Assembly (NCBI GenBank): GCA_910575625.1
Contig: CAJTFD010000006.1
Coordinates: forward strand, 1 to 64,000
Length of the DNA: 64,000 bases
Source of the DNA: Clostridia bacterium
Lineage (GTDB): Bacteria; Bacillota; Clostridia; Lachnospirales; Lachnospiraceae
Direction: 5' to 3'
The stretch's first letter is position 1. The number at the start of each line of letters is the position of its first letter. Below are positions 25,467 through 33,810 of the stretch, piece after piece. The position numbers and the translations under genes are program-made. The notes under the pieces are model-generated. The model saw only the letters and a program-made list of their open reading frames with translations. It was not told where the DNA came from and ran no database searches.

Positions 25467-25661
25467 TCACAACAGGAACAGATTTTTGATAGTCTCAAAC
25501 AGTTCATAGATATAAGGCAAGATCCAGAACAGCACGATCAAAAGCCCCGACAGGCTGATCAGGAACGCCTGCTCATCCCGCCCGCTGTGTTTTAACACCT
25601 GGTTCAACATGGACACCAGGATGCCCACTGCGGCGATTTTAAATATGATGTTTACTTCCAC
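25467..25661 (-). CDS. spoIIIAC: Stage III sporulation protein AC
   Basis: 64 residues, two membrane spans; VNIIFKIAAVGILVSMLNQV and KHSGRDEQAFLISLSGLL match the SpoIIIAC pattern. Usual length, between AB and AD. Confidence 0.93.
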   Translation of the reverse strand: MEVNIIFKIAAVGILVSMLNQVLKHSGRDEQAFLISLSGLLIVLFWILPYIYELFETIKNLFLL

Positions 25662-25689
25662 AGGTCCCCTCCATTTTCCCGCAGCAGCC

Positions 25690-26208
25690 TCAGATCAAAA
25701 GGAGCACCAGGAACAGTCCGCCCATGATACCCAGGCTCCTGCACACTTTCTGCTTCCCCGGGATGCTCTCCTGCGCCGCCTTGATCTCCCCGGCCAGCTC
25801 CTGCAGATATAGATCCAGCGTCCCAAGCTGCATATCTTTATCCAGATAACCCAAAAAAGCACCCATTTGCATAAGTGCTTTTTTGTCTTTCGCTGTTAAA
25901 GCTGACGTTTTCAGGTCTTCCTCCACTTCTTCCTGGAAGACCTGCTGAAAGCTTTTATCTGGATATCCTTTTAAACGGGACGCCGTCTGGCATAGAAAAT
26001 GCGTAAACGGCTCCGGCATTTTTTTTCCAATGGATGTCAATGCCTCGGGAAGTGAGGCATATCCGTAAGAGATCTCGCCTTTTAACAGCAGCGTCATCCG
26101 CTCCAGCTGCCGAAGCTGTTCCAGACGCCGCCCCAGGCAAAAACTGTAAGAAAAACCGATCCCCGCGCTGGCCATCACCACCAGGACAGCCCCCACGATC
26201 CGGATCAT
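25690..26208 (-). CDS. spoIIIAB: Stage III sporulation protein AB
   Basis: 172 residues; membrane segments at both ends and a T2SS-F-like helical middle (LEQLRQLERMTLLLKGEISY, GKMP, LGYLDKDMQLGTLDLYLQEL). Start: the ATG at 26208 overlaps the spoIIIAA stop as ATGA, better than the GTG-type extension nine codons upstream. Confidence 0.92.
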   Translation of the reverse strand: MIRIVGAVLVVMASAGIGFSYSFCLGRRLEQLRQLERMTLLLKGEISYGYASLPEALTSIGKKMPEPFTHFLCQTASRLKGYPDKSFQQVFQEEVEEDLKTSALTAKDKKALMQMGAFLGYLDKDMQLGTLDLYLQELAGEIKAAQESIPGKQKVCRSLGIMGGLFLVLLLI

Positions 26209-27164
26209 CCGCCCCGCCCTTCCTGGTAGAGGCATGTCCCCCTCTGATCGAAGATCGCCCGCACCTCCCCGGCCCTGCGCCGGCCTTGCAGTAAGATATA
26301 GCGTTCAAATATATGTTCATCCATCAGCCGCGCAAACAGCGGTTTCTGACGCAGGTCCTCGATCGAATCCCCGTGCACCGTGGCCATCAGCTTGCAGCCG
26401 CAGTGGATCACCGCCTCGATGGCGTGGATGTCCCGGTAATCCCCGATCTCGTCCACCGCCACAACCGCCGGGGACATGGAGCGGATCAGCATCATCATAC
26501 CCTCCGCTTTCGGGCAGCAGTCCAGCACGTCCGTGCGGATGCCCAGATCGTTTTGGGCTACGCCCTGGTAGCAGCCCCCGATCTCCGAACGCTCATCCAC
26601 CACCCCCACAGTCAGACCCGGATGACGATCATCCCCGTCGGAGATCTGCCGGATCATATCCCGCAGCATCGTGGTCTTCCCGCAGAGGGGCGGCGAGATG
26701 ATCAGCGTGTGATAGATGCTCCTGTCCATGCGGACATAGGGCATGAGCGGGGACGCACACCCTTTTACCTGATGGGAGATCCGCACATTGATGTATGAAA
26801 TGTATTTCACACTGCGGATGTGCTCCCCCTCCATGACCGCCTTCCCGGCGATGCCTACCCGGTGGCCGCCCTGCACGGTCAGATAACCCTGCCGGATCTC
26901 CTCCTCGTATGCGTACAGGGAATACCCCGCGATATGCTCCATCGTCTCCTTGATGTCCTCCCCCGTCACACAGTATGCACACAGCCGCTCCCGGGTCAGG
27001 CCCCCGTTTTTGTCCAGGAAAGATTCCTCCCCCCGGTATAGGACCATACAGGGGTTATGTACCCGCAGCCGGATCTCACAGAGCTGCTCCTGATCGAGAT
27101 GCGCCTTTTCCAGCCGCCTGCGGATGCCGCCGGAAAACAACCGGATGATCTGACTCTCATCCAT
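26205..27164 (-). CDS. spoIIIAA: Stage III sporulation protein AA (ATPase)
   Basis: Secretion-type ATPase-like protein, about 319 residues. Walker A reads SPPLCGKTTMLRD where many homologues have PPGCGKTT, so a Gly is Leu here. Walker B is AVVAVDEIGDYRD; TVGVVDERSEIGGCYQGV and KLMATVHGDS are also conserved. Start: ATG 27164 with AGGTGG upstream; a GTG at 27173 lies in the Shine-Dalgarno. First gene of the operon. A CATATACAT stretch at about 27209-27217 (minus) resembles a sigma-E -10 element but the -35 is poor. Confidence 0.93.
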   Translation of the reverse strand: MDESQIIRLFSGGIRRRLEKAHLDQEQLCEIRLRVHNPCMVLYRGEESFLDKNGGLTRERLCAYCVTGEDIKETMEHIAGYSLYAYEEEIRQGYLTVQGGHRVGIAGKAVMEGEHIRSVKYISYINVRISHQVKGCASPLMPYVRMDRSIYHTLIISPPLCGKTTMLRDMIRQISDGDDRHPGLTVGVVDERSEIGGCYQGVAQNDLGIRTDVLDCCPKAEGMMMLIRSMSPAVVAVDEIGDYRDIHAIEAVIHCGCKLMATVHGDSIEDLRQKPLFARLMDEHIFERYILLQGRRRAGEVRAIFDQRGTCLYQEGRGG

Positions 27165-27292
27165 CGTCCCCACCTGCCTTTCACATGTACTACTAACATG
27201 TATATGAGGACGATCTCCTTTTCATTCCTTTATCAGCACGGTTTTCCCTTTTGTATATGGAAAAAACGTTCCGCCATGCTCACGGCAGCATT

Positions 27293-29023
27293 TCACAGGA
27301 GATCTCTTTTCAGCCGCTCCAGCTGAAAGTCGGCATCCTCCATCGAACCGCCTTTCACCCCAAAATAATACTTGATCTTCGGCTCCGTCCCTGAAGGCCG
27401 CACGCAGCACCAGGCATCCTCCTCCAGCTCATAATAGAGCACATCCGATGCCGGAAGCCCCGTCGGCGCCGCCGCCCCGGTCTGCATATCTACGCGCCGG
27501 TCCGCCTGATAGTCCCGGATGGCCAGCACTTTATGTCCGCCCAGTTCCCTCGGCGGCTCTTTGCGCAGATGCCGCATCCTCTGCCGGATCTGCTCGGCGC
27601 CGTCCATCCCTTTTAGGGTGACCGTCTCCAGACCCTCTTTGTAAAACCCATATCTCTCATACAGTCCCAACATGGCATCCCACAGGGTCTGTCCCTGTTT
27701 CTTATGATACGCCGCCACCTCGCACAACAGCATGACAGCCACACAGGCGTCTTTATCCCGGGCATAGGTCCCGGCCAGGCAGCCGTAACTCTCCTCCATC
27801 CCAAAGACATAACTGTATCTGCGGCTCTCCTCGAAGAAGCGGATCTGCTCTCCGATGTATTTGAACCCGGTCAGCACCTCTACGACCGCCGCGCCGTACT
27901 CTCTTGCCACCGCTTTTAACATATCCGTGGTGACGATGGTCTCCACCAGGGCCGAGTCTTCAGGCAGTGCGCCCATCTTTTGTTTTTCCCGCAGGAGGTA
28001 TTCTCCGATGAGCACGCCGGACATATTTCCGGTAAAGCTGATATAGTCAGATCCATCCTTATCTTTTACATAAACGCCCAGACGGTCGGCGTCCGGGTCT
28101 GTGGCCAGCACCAGGTCGGCATCCACCTCCCGGGCCAGTTTTAAAGCCAGTGTCCAGGCATGGGCATCCTCCGGGTTCGGGTACGCCACGGTTGGGAAAG
28201 CCCCGTCCGGCGCTTCCTGCTCCGGCACCACATAGACTTTTGTAAAACCCAGTTCCCGCAGCACCCGGCGTACCGGGAGATTCCCGGATCCATGCAGGGG
28301 CGTATAGACGATCTTCATATCCCCGGCCATCTCCCGGATGACCTCCGGGTGAACGCTCTGTTTTTTCAGCTGCTCCATATACAACTCATCGATCTTATCG
28401 ATCTCATTTCCGATCACATGGTAAAGCCCCTGCGTCTCTGCATCCGCCTGACACATGGTCTTTACCTGAGAAAAGTCTATGATTCTCTTCACATGATCCA
28501 TGATCCCCCGGTCATGGGGAGGCAGGATCTGTGCCCCGTCCTCCCAGTAGACTTTATACCCGTTGTACTCCCTGGGGTTATGGCTGGCCGTGATCACGAT
28601 CCCGGCGATACACCCCAGATGCCGCACGGCAAAAGACAACTCAGGCGTAGGCCGCAGGCTCTCGAACCGATACGTCCGGATCCCATTTGCATTCAGGCAC
28701 AGTGCTGCTTCCTGGGCAAACTCCGGGGACATGCGCCTGGAATCATAGGCGATCGCCACCCCTTTGTCCTGCCCGCCCATGGACAGGATGTAGTCCGCCA
28801 ATCCTTGCGTAGCCTGACGCACCGTGTAGATGTTCATCCGGTTGGTCCCCGCGCCGAGAACGCCCCGCAGACCCCCGGTCCCAAAGTCTAAAGCCTTATA
28901 AAAGCGGTCCCGGATCTCTGCCTCGTCCCCCTCAAGGGCTTTCAGCTCGCGGCGGGTCTCCGCATCGATGTGGGGATCCGCACACCACTTTTGATAGATG
29001 TTATAAATCTCTTGTTGATCCAT
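27293..29023 (-). CDS. pgcA: Alpha-phosphoglucomutase / phosphomannomutase family
   Basis: 576 residues. Phosphoserine loop TASHNPREYNGYKVYWEDG (Ser near 146), metal loop DPDADRLGV and sugar-specificity loop GMEESYG are intact, as is a C-terminal phosphate-binding RPSGTEPKIKYY. Interconverts glucose 1- and 6-phosphate for glycogen and cell envelope sugars. Start: ATG 29023 with AAGGAGGAG 4 nt upstream. Its 5' end overlaps the 3' end of the inserted HipA-like gene by 23 nt. Confidence 0.93.
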   Translation of the reverse strand: MDQQEIYNIYQKWCADPHIDAETRRELKALEGDEAEIRDRFYKALDFGTGGLRGVLGAGTNRMNIYTVRQATQGLADYILSMGGQDKGVAIAYDSRRMSPEFAQEAALCLNANGIRTYRFESLRPTPELSFAVRHLGCIAGIVITASHNPREYNGYKVYWEDGAQILPPHDRGIMDHVKRIIDFSQVKTMCQADAETQGLYHVIGNEIDKIDELYMEQLKKQSVHPEVIREMAGDMKIVYTPLHGSGNLPVRRVLRELGFTKVYVVPEQEAPDGAFPTVAYPNPEDAHAWTLALKLAREVDADLVLATDPDADRLGVYVKDKDGSDYISFTGNMSGVLIGEYLLREKQKMGALPEDSALVETIVTTDMLKAVAREYGAAVVEVLTGFKYIGEQIRFFEESRRYSYVFGMEESYGCLAGTYARDKDACVAVMLLCEVAAYHKKQGQTLWDAMLGLYERYGFYKEGLETVTLKGMDGAEQIRQRMRHLRKEPPRELGGHKVLAIRDYQADRRVDMQTGAAAPTGLPASDVLYYELEEDAWCCVRPSGTEPKIKYYFGVKGGSMEDADFQLERLKRDLL

Positions 29024-29786
29024 CTGCTCCTCCTTTTCCAAGTATAGGATATCTCTCCAGTTGATATAGGAGCACTTCCTTCTCCCGGCTGTACTCCTCC
29101 CCTTCCAGCCACTGCCTCACCGCCGGAAGATCCAGACGAAAGCCAATGCCAAAATATCGGAACATTTTCTCGTGGGATCCGCTAAATGGCCGTGCTGTCA
29201 CTCTTTTTACATTTTCCTCCATTGAAAAATCCCAATTTACGCTTTGGTTTGCCGTAAGCAGAGAAATCCCATTATCGAAGATAGGCGCTGTGGTAAACTC
29301 ATTATCACAAAACACAACTGCCAGATTATTTAAATGTCTATCCTCATTTAAGGTCAACATATCCAATGTGAATACCTTCCTTAAATGATCCGTCACATCC
29401 AGTCCACAGGTCTCCTGGATAAAACGTATCACATATTCTATGCGTTCCTCCATTGTTTCCATAGATGCCATGACTTGGGATAGATCCTTTCCAGATTCAT
29501 TCTGATACAGCCGATAAAATGTTATCAGTTCTTCACCAGCTTTCAGAAAATTTTCGCTGCGGCATCCTGTACAGCCATTGATCGTTCCCTTCTCATAGAC
29601 GACATATTCCGATCGATCCAGATCTGAATATGTCAGCATATGAGAAACGAGATATTCCGTGAGGCCTTCATTTCCATGGTTATCTTTCTTATACCAGTAT
29701 TTTCCTTTCCTGTACTTTACCTGTGTTCCCTCGCTAGTCCCATTCTGTATGACAATATCCTCATTTGTGATCTCCTCTTGGAACAT
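29001..29786 (-). CDS. HipA-like kinase domain protein
   Basis: 261 residues. FTLDMLTLNEDRHLNNLAVV followed by APIFDNGISLL matches the catalytic loop N-x-D-R-H-x-x-N and the DNG metal motif of HipA-type Ser/Thr kinases. KGKYWYKKDNHGNEGLTEYL resembles the ATP-binding lysine region. There is no HipB antitoxin; the gene lies 4 nt after a 135-aa gene of unknown function. Substrate and toxin activity are unknown. Ends inside the pgm leader. Confidence 0.75.
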   Translation of the reverse strand: MFQEEITNEDIVIQNGTSEGTQVKYRKGKYWYKKDNHGNEGLTEYLVSHMLTYSDLDRSEYVVYEKGTINGCTGCRSENFLKAGEELITFYRLYQNESGKDLSQVMASMETMEERIEYVIRFIQETCGLDVTDHLRKVFTLDMLTLNEDRHLNNLAVVFCDNEFTTAPIFDNGISLLTANQSVNWDFSMEENVKRVTARPFSGSHEKMFRYFGIGFRLDLPAVRQWLEGEEYSREKEVLLYQLERYPILGKGGADGSTRDL

Positions 29787-29790
29787 CTGT

Positions 29791-30198
29791 CTACCTCACC
29801 AGAACATCCTTGCTCGTCAGCTTTTCCCCCGGAAAACGAAACCATATATGATCATTCCAGGAGGCACCATGTGTTTTTTTTACAATCTCATATGGATTAT
29901 ACGCCTTCAGGCCGCGATACGCCAAAAGCTCATTGATATCAGGCCTTCCCCTGTCCCAGCACCGTGATTCAAAAATGCGGTTCAACTGATATCTTGTCAT
30001 CACATCACTGGCAAAAAGCTGTTTCACCGGATGTATGACCAGGCGTTCGACCTGGACCTGTGCACCATCCACTCGCACTTTCGCCGTCACTTCATCTTTC
30101 CACAACGTCTCAAAAGAATACGACGGCACGCTGTCCTTCCAATATTCCTCTGAAAAATAATCCGGCACACGCTCCTTATCCAATCCTGCCCACCCCAT
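29791..30198 (-). CDS. Hypothetical protein paired with the HipA-like kinase
   Basis: 135 residues, Trp- and Arg-rich, with WDRGRPDINELLAYRGLKAY and THGASWNDHIWFRFPGE as the most ordered-looking parts. No membrane segment. Four nt separate it from the kinase gene, so the two should be co-expressed. I cannot name the family; a role as regulator or structural partner of the kinase is inference. The ribosome site at 30198 (AAAAAGG) is directly adjacent to the ATG, so the true start may be a few codons downstream. Confidence 0.6.
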   Translation of the reverse strand: MGWAGLDKERVPDYFSEEYWKDSVPSYSFETLWKDEVTAKVRVDGAQVQVERLVIHPVKQLFASDVMTRYQLNRIFESRCWDRGRPDINELLAYRGLKAYNPYEIVKKTHGASWNDHIWFRFPGEKLTSKDVLVR

Positions 30199-30203
30199 CC
30201 TTT

Positions 30204-30245
30204 TTATAATTTACCGATCCGCACAACAGATTCCACAATCCATTG
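30204..30245 (-). pseudogene. C-terminal remnant of a second purine nucleoside phosphorylase
   Basis: Reads QWIVESVVRIGKL-stop on the minus strand; the intact upstream enzyme ends QLITESIVRIGKI-stop. Nine of 13 residues are identical and most nucleotide changes are at third positions. The frame is closed just upstream by a TAA, so only the tail survives. Confidence 0.65.
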
Positions 30246-30257
30246 CCCAGCAGGATC

Positions 30258-30600
30258 TTAAAAACCTTCCCATCCGCTCCAATTACTTCTTCCCAATTCT
30301 TTGATACGCAGTTTATTTCTATATAGCCATACTGTCAGCAAACATTCCGCTAAGAAACCCATCGTCCTCTGCCTGCGGGTATCATATCCCACAACGTCCA
30401 ATCCTTCCGCAGCCTCGATCAGAAAAGAAAACAGCCACTCGCAATATCGGTCCAGGATATCGCGGCGCGTGACAAACATATTGTATACATACATAGACTT
30501 TCTGGCCATGACACGATCAAAAGCGCCCAGATACTCCGGCTGGTTTTTCTGTATCTTCTCTCTGAGGATCCGATGCCCTTCGGCACATGATCGAGATAGG
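30258..30600 (-). pseudogene. DUF4422 glycosyltransferase fragment
   Basis: The frame reads HRILREKIQKNQPEYLGAFD, then MYVYNMFVTRRDILDRYCEW, LFSFLIEAAEGLDVVGYD and GFLAECLLTVWLY: the C-terminal half of DUF4422 capsule/exopolysaccharide glycosyltransferases. The N-terminal half is absent, because the fragment begins right at the stop codon of the phosphorylase gene. An ATG at 30509 could start an 83-aa product, but this is best read as debris. Confidence 0.75.
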
Positions 30601-31431
30601 CTATATTTTCCCGATCCGCACGATGGATTCCGTGATCAGCTGCTTAAAGAGCGGCGCCACCCGGTCAGCCGTGTCCTGGACTTCCTTGTGGGTCAATGGA
30701 TGCTTCGCGATCCCGCAGGCCAGATTGGAGATACAGGAGATCCCGCAGATCTTCATCCCCATGTGGTTGGCGGCCACCGCCTCACAGGCCGTGCTCATCC
30801 CCACCGCGTCCGCGCCTAGGATCTTACACATCTGCACTTCCTGGGGTGATTCGTAATTCGGACCGGTGAGCTGGATATAGACCCCCTCCTGCAGGGGGAT
30901 CTCCAGGTCTTTTGCCGCGCCGCGGATCACTGTGCGCAGATCCCCATCGTAGATCTCGCTCATATCCGGAAAGCGCACGCCCAGTTCATCCATGTTCGGC
31001 CCGATCAGCGGGGAGGGCACGAAATTGGCGATCTGCCCGGTGATCAGCATGAAATCCCCGGCCTGAAAGCCCTCCCCGATACCGCCAGCCGCATTGGTCA
31101 AAAACAAAGTCTCTGCGCCCATCAGCTTCATCAGACGTATGGGCAGCACCACATCACTGATCTCGTATCCCTCATAATAATGCACCCGGCCCTGCATGAC
31201 CACCACAGGCACATCCTGCACATAGCCGAAGACAAACCGGCCCTTATGCCCCGGTACTGTGGATACCGGAAATCCCTCTATATGAGAGTAATCCAGGACT
31301 TCCTCCACCTGGATGCCGTCCGCGTAATCCCCCAGGCCGGATCCTAAGACCAGAGCCACCTTCGGTTTAAAATGGATCCTCTCCCTCACGCTCCCGTAAC
31401 ATCTCATCAATTTTTCATACACTGCGTTCAT
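30601..31431 (-). CDS. punA: Purine-nucleoside phosphorylase (type I, trimeric)
   Basis: 276 residues with LVLGSGLGDYAD, VPGHKGRFVFGYVQ, GRVHYYEGY and LTNAAGGIGEGFQAGDFMLI, plus AVGMSTACEAVAANHMGM: all PNP/MTAP phosphorylase signatures. Splits (deoxy)inosine and guanosine with phosphate for salvage. Its start overlaps the upstream membrane protein gene by 4 nt. Confidence 0.94.
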   Translation of the reverse strand: MNAVYEKLMRCYGSVRERIHFKPKVALVLGSGLGDYADGIQVEEVLDYSHIEGFPVSTVPGHKGRFVFGYVQDVPVVVMQGRVHYYEGYEISDVVLPIRLMKLMGAETLFLTNAAGGIGEGFQAGDFMLITGQIANFVPSPLIGPNMDELGVRFPDMSEIYDGDLRTVIRGAAKDLEIPLQEGVYIQLTGPNYESPQEVQMCKILGADAVGMSTACEAVAANHMGMKICGISCISNLACGIAKHPLTHKEVQDTADRVAPLFKQLITESIVRIGKI

Positions 31432-31802
31432 ACCTCTTCCTCCTTTTTTTCCTCTTCCGTTCCCTCAACGACTTCTTTCTCTATAACGTTCTCTTCTGCG
31501 GCTGCCGCCTCCATGCCGTCCGCTCCTGTATCTTTGGGCGCGGCTCCTATTTCCCCCGAAGGCAGGGGCAGCGCCTCCTCACAGGCCTCCTGTGCTTCCT
31601 GCTCTTCCCGATCCACCTGACGCTGCCCCTGCAGACCTGTCACGCAGAAGAAAAGCCCCACTGCACCAAATAAGATACCGACCACCATAAATCCCACGGA
31701 CACTTCATGTTCCACGATATACCCCTTGATCAGGGAATATGCCAAATATATCAGATATGCGCCCGCCACGATACGTAATGTATACGATGCCTTTTTATTC
31801 AT
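31428..31802 (-). CDS. Small membrane protein with acidic tail
   Basis: 124 residues: two hydrophobic segments (about 9-27 and 34-57) followed by an extremely Glu/Ala-rich tail ending EEKKEEEV. AGGGAGG precedes the ATG. No family recognised. Translationally coupled to the phosphorylase by a 4-nt overlap. Confidence 0.65.
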   Translation of the reverse strand: MNKKASYTLRIVAGAYLIYLAYSLIKGYIVEHEVSVGFMVVGILFGAVGLFFCVTGLQGQRQVDREEQEAQEACEEALPLPSGEIGAAPKDTGADGMEAAAAEENVIEKEVVEGTEEEKKEEEV

Positions 31803-31834
31803 CTTTCCTCCCTCTCCTTAAATCGTGCTCAATA

Positions 31835-32005
31835 ACCCAAACTCCCCCGGATCACCGCAAATTTACAGATAAAAGGATGCATGCCTTTCAAATAAGCGTT
31901 TTAAGGGGTCCGGGGGAAATCCGCAATACCCCCGACACTTTTGGTACTTTTCCCGCTGAAGAGTACACAAAAGATCTGAGGGGCCACAGACCGTACCAAG
32001 TGTTA
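31835..32005. other. Intergenic region with two nested inverted repeats
   Basis: CCCCCGGA (31844-31851) pairs with TCCGGGGG (31909-31916). Further on, ACACTTTTGGTAC (31935-31947) pairs with GTACCAAGTGT (31993-32003). Both would fold into long stem-loops on either strand. The 250-nt gap holds no coding frame I believe. Could be a structured leader of the membrane protein/punA transcript, a small RNA or an old MITE. Confidence 0.45.
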
Positions 32006-32052
32006 GTAAGATCCAAGCTATATACAGTATTTATCAGATCTTCAAACACACT

Positions 32053-33810
32053 TTATGACTGTGCGAACTGGCTCACATAGAGCCTGGAATAAAAACCTCC
32101 GCGCGCCAGCAGTTCCGTATGGGTGCCCTGCTCGATGATATTGCCATCCTCCATGACTAAGATCCGGTCCGCCGTCTGTATGGTGGACAGACGGTGGGCC
32201 ACCACAAAACTCGTACGCCCCTCCATCAATCTCTCAAAAGCCTGCTGTACCCGGATCTCTGTGCGCGTATCGATGGACGACGTGGCCTCATCCAGGATCA
32301 GCATGGGCGGGCGCATCAGCATCACCCGCGCAATGCATAAGAGCTGCTTCTGCCCCTGGGAGATATTTTCCCCGTCCTCCGCGATCCAGGTGTCATACCC
32401 ATCCTTCATCCGGCTGATAAAACCGTGGGCGTGAGCCTGCCGGGCGGCCTCCTCAATCTCCTTCCTGGACGCATCGGGCCTGCCGTAGGCGATATTCTCC
32501 GCGATGGTCCCCGCTTTCAGCCAAGTCTCCTGTAAGACCATGCCAAAACTCCTCCGCAGGGAATCCCGGGTCAGTCTCCGCACCGGATGACCGCTTACAC
32601 GTATCTCCCCCCGGTCCACATCATAAAAACGCATCAGCAGATTGATCACCGTCGTCTTGCCGCAGCCGGTAGGCCCCACGATGGCGATGCGCTGCCCCGG
32701 TCTGACCTCTATGCTGATATCCTGCAAAAGCGGCGTCTTTGGAACATAGGAAAAACTCACATTTTTTAACTCCACACGGCCATCCACCTTCTCAAGTACC
32801 TGCGCGTCAGCCGCATCCGGCTCCTCCACCGGTGTCTCCAGGAAATCGAAGATCCGTTTCGCGCAGGCCAAGGCGTTCTCCAGCTCCGTCACCACGCCGG
32901 AGATCTCATTGAACGGCTTCGTATACTGATTGGCGTAATTTAAAAAACTGATCAGCTGACCCACGCTCATGCCGCCCCCGATGACAATGAACGCCCCCAG
33001 GATGCTCACGCCCGTGTAGACCAGCCCGTTGACAAACCGGGTGGAGGGATTGGTGATCGCCGAGAAAAACAAAGCCCTGATCCCCCAGACCCGCAGTTCC
33101 TCATTGACCGCGTCAAACCGCTCCATGCCTTTTTCCTCATAGGAAAATGCCTGCACCACCCGCTGGTTCCCCACCAGTTCCTCCACCAGGGAAGTCATCT
33201 CTGCCCTCTTTTCCGATTGGACCTGGAACATATGGAAGGTCCGGCTGGCGATAAAGCTGGCCACAAAAAGGGAGATCGGTGTCAGGAGCACCACCAGCAG
33301 CGCGATCTTCCCGTTGATCGAAAGCATAAAACCGATCGTACCTAAGATCGTCGCCACCCCGGTGAACAGCTGGGTAAATCCCATGAGCAATCCGTCAGAA
33401 AACTGCCCCACATCCGTCACGATCCGACTCAGGATATCCCCCGGCTGGTTCTGGTCCACATAGCTGGCCGGCACCTGTTCCAGATGGATGAACGCCTGGT
33501 TGCGGATGTCCTCCACCACCCGGTAGGTCACCTGATTGGTCAGCAGGTTCATGGACCACTGCGCCAGGGCCGTGGCCGCGATGACCACTGTCAGATACAG
33601 CAAGATCTCTCCAAGGTGGCCAAAGTCCACCTCCCCCGCCCCCACGATCTGATCTACCCCCTGGCCGATCAGCACCGGCGCGTATAGAGTCGTCCCCACC
33701 GTGACCATGGCAAAGAAGAGCATCGATCCTACCTGGATCCGATAAGGCTTGATGTACGCCAGGACACGCCGGATGATCGCGCCCTGTCCGGCTTTCTTTT
33801 GCTTTCTCAT
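32053..33810 (-). CDS. ABC exporter half-transporter B (consensus Walker B, divergent signature)
   Basis: 585 residues: six membrane spans in the first ~310 residues (ABC type-1 exporter fold), then an ATPase with Walker A GPTGCGKTT, Walker B MLILDEATSSID (catalytic Glu present) and a degenerate signature ISQGQ in place of LSGGQ. It overlaps the partner gene by 4 nt. Together they match BmrCD/LmrCD/TM287-288-type heterodimeric multidrug exporters. The substrate is unknown. Confidence 0.9.
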   Translation of the reverse strand: MRKQKKAGQGAIIRRVLAYIKPYRIQVGSMLFFAMVTVGTTLYAPVLIGQGVDQIVGAGEVDFGHLGEILLYLTVVIAATALAQWSMNLLTNQVTYRVVEDIRNQAFIHLEQVPASYVDQNQPGDILSRIVTDVGQFSDGLLMGFTQLFTGVATILGTIGFMLSINGKIALLVVLLTPISLFVASFIASRTFHMFQVQSEKRAEMTSLVEELVGNQRVVQAFSYEEKGMERFDAVNEELRVWGIRALFFSAITNPSTRFVNGLVYTGVSILGAFIVIGGGMSVGQLISFLNYANQYTKPFNEISGVVTELENALACAKRIFDFLETPVEEPDAADAQVLEKVDGRVELKNVSFSYVPKTPLLQDISIEVRPGQRIAIVGPTGCGKTTVINLLMRFYDVDRGEIRVSGHPVRRLTRDSLRRSFGMVLQETWLKAGTIAENIAYGRPDASRKEIEEAARQAHAHGFISRMKDGYDTWIAEDGENISQGQKQLLCIARVMLMRPPMLILDEATSSIDTRTEIRVQQAFERLMEGRTSFVVAHRLSTIQTADRILVMEDGNIIEQGTHTELLARGGFYSRLYVSQFAQS

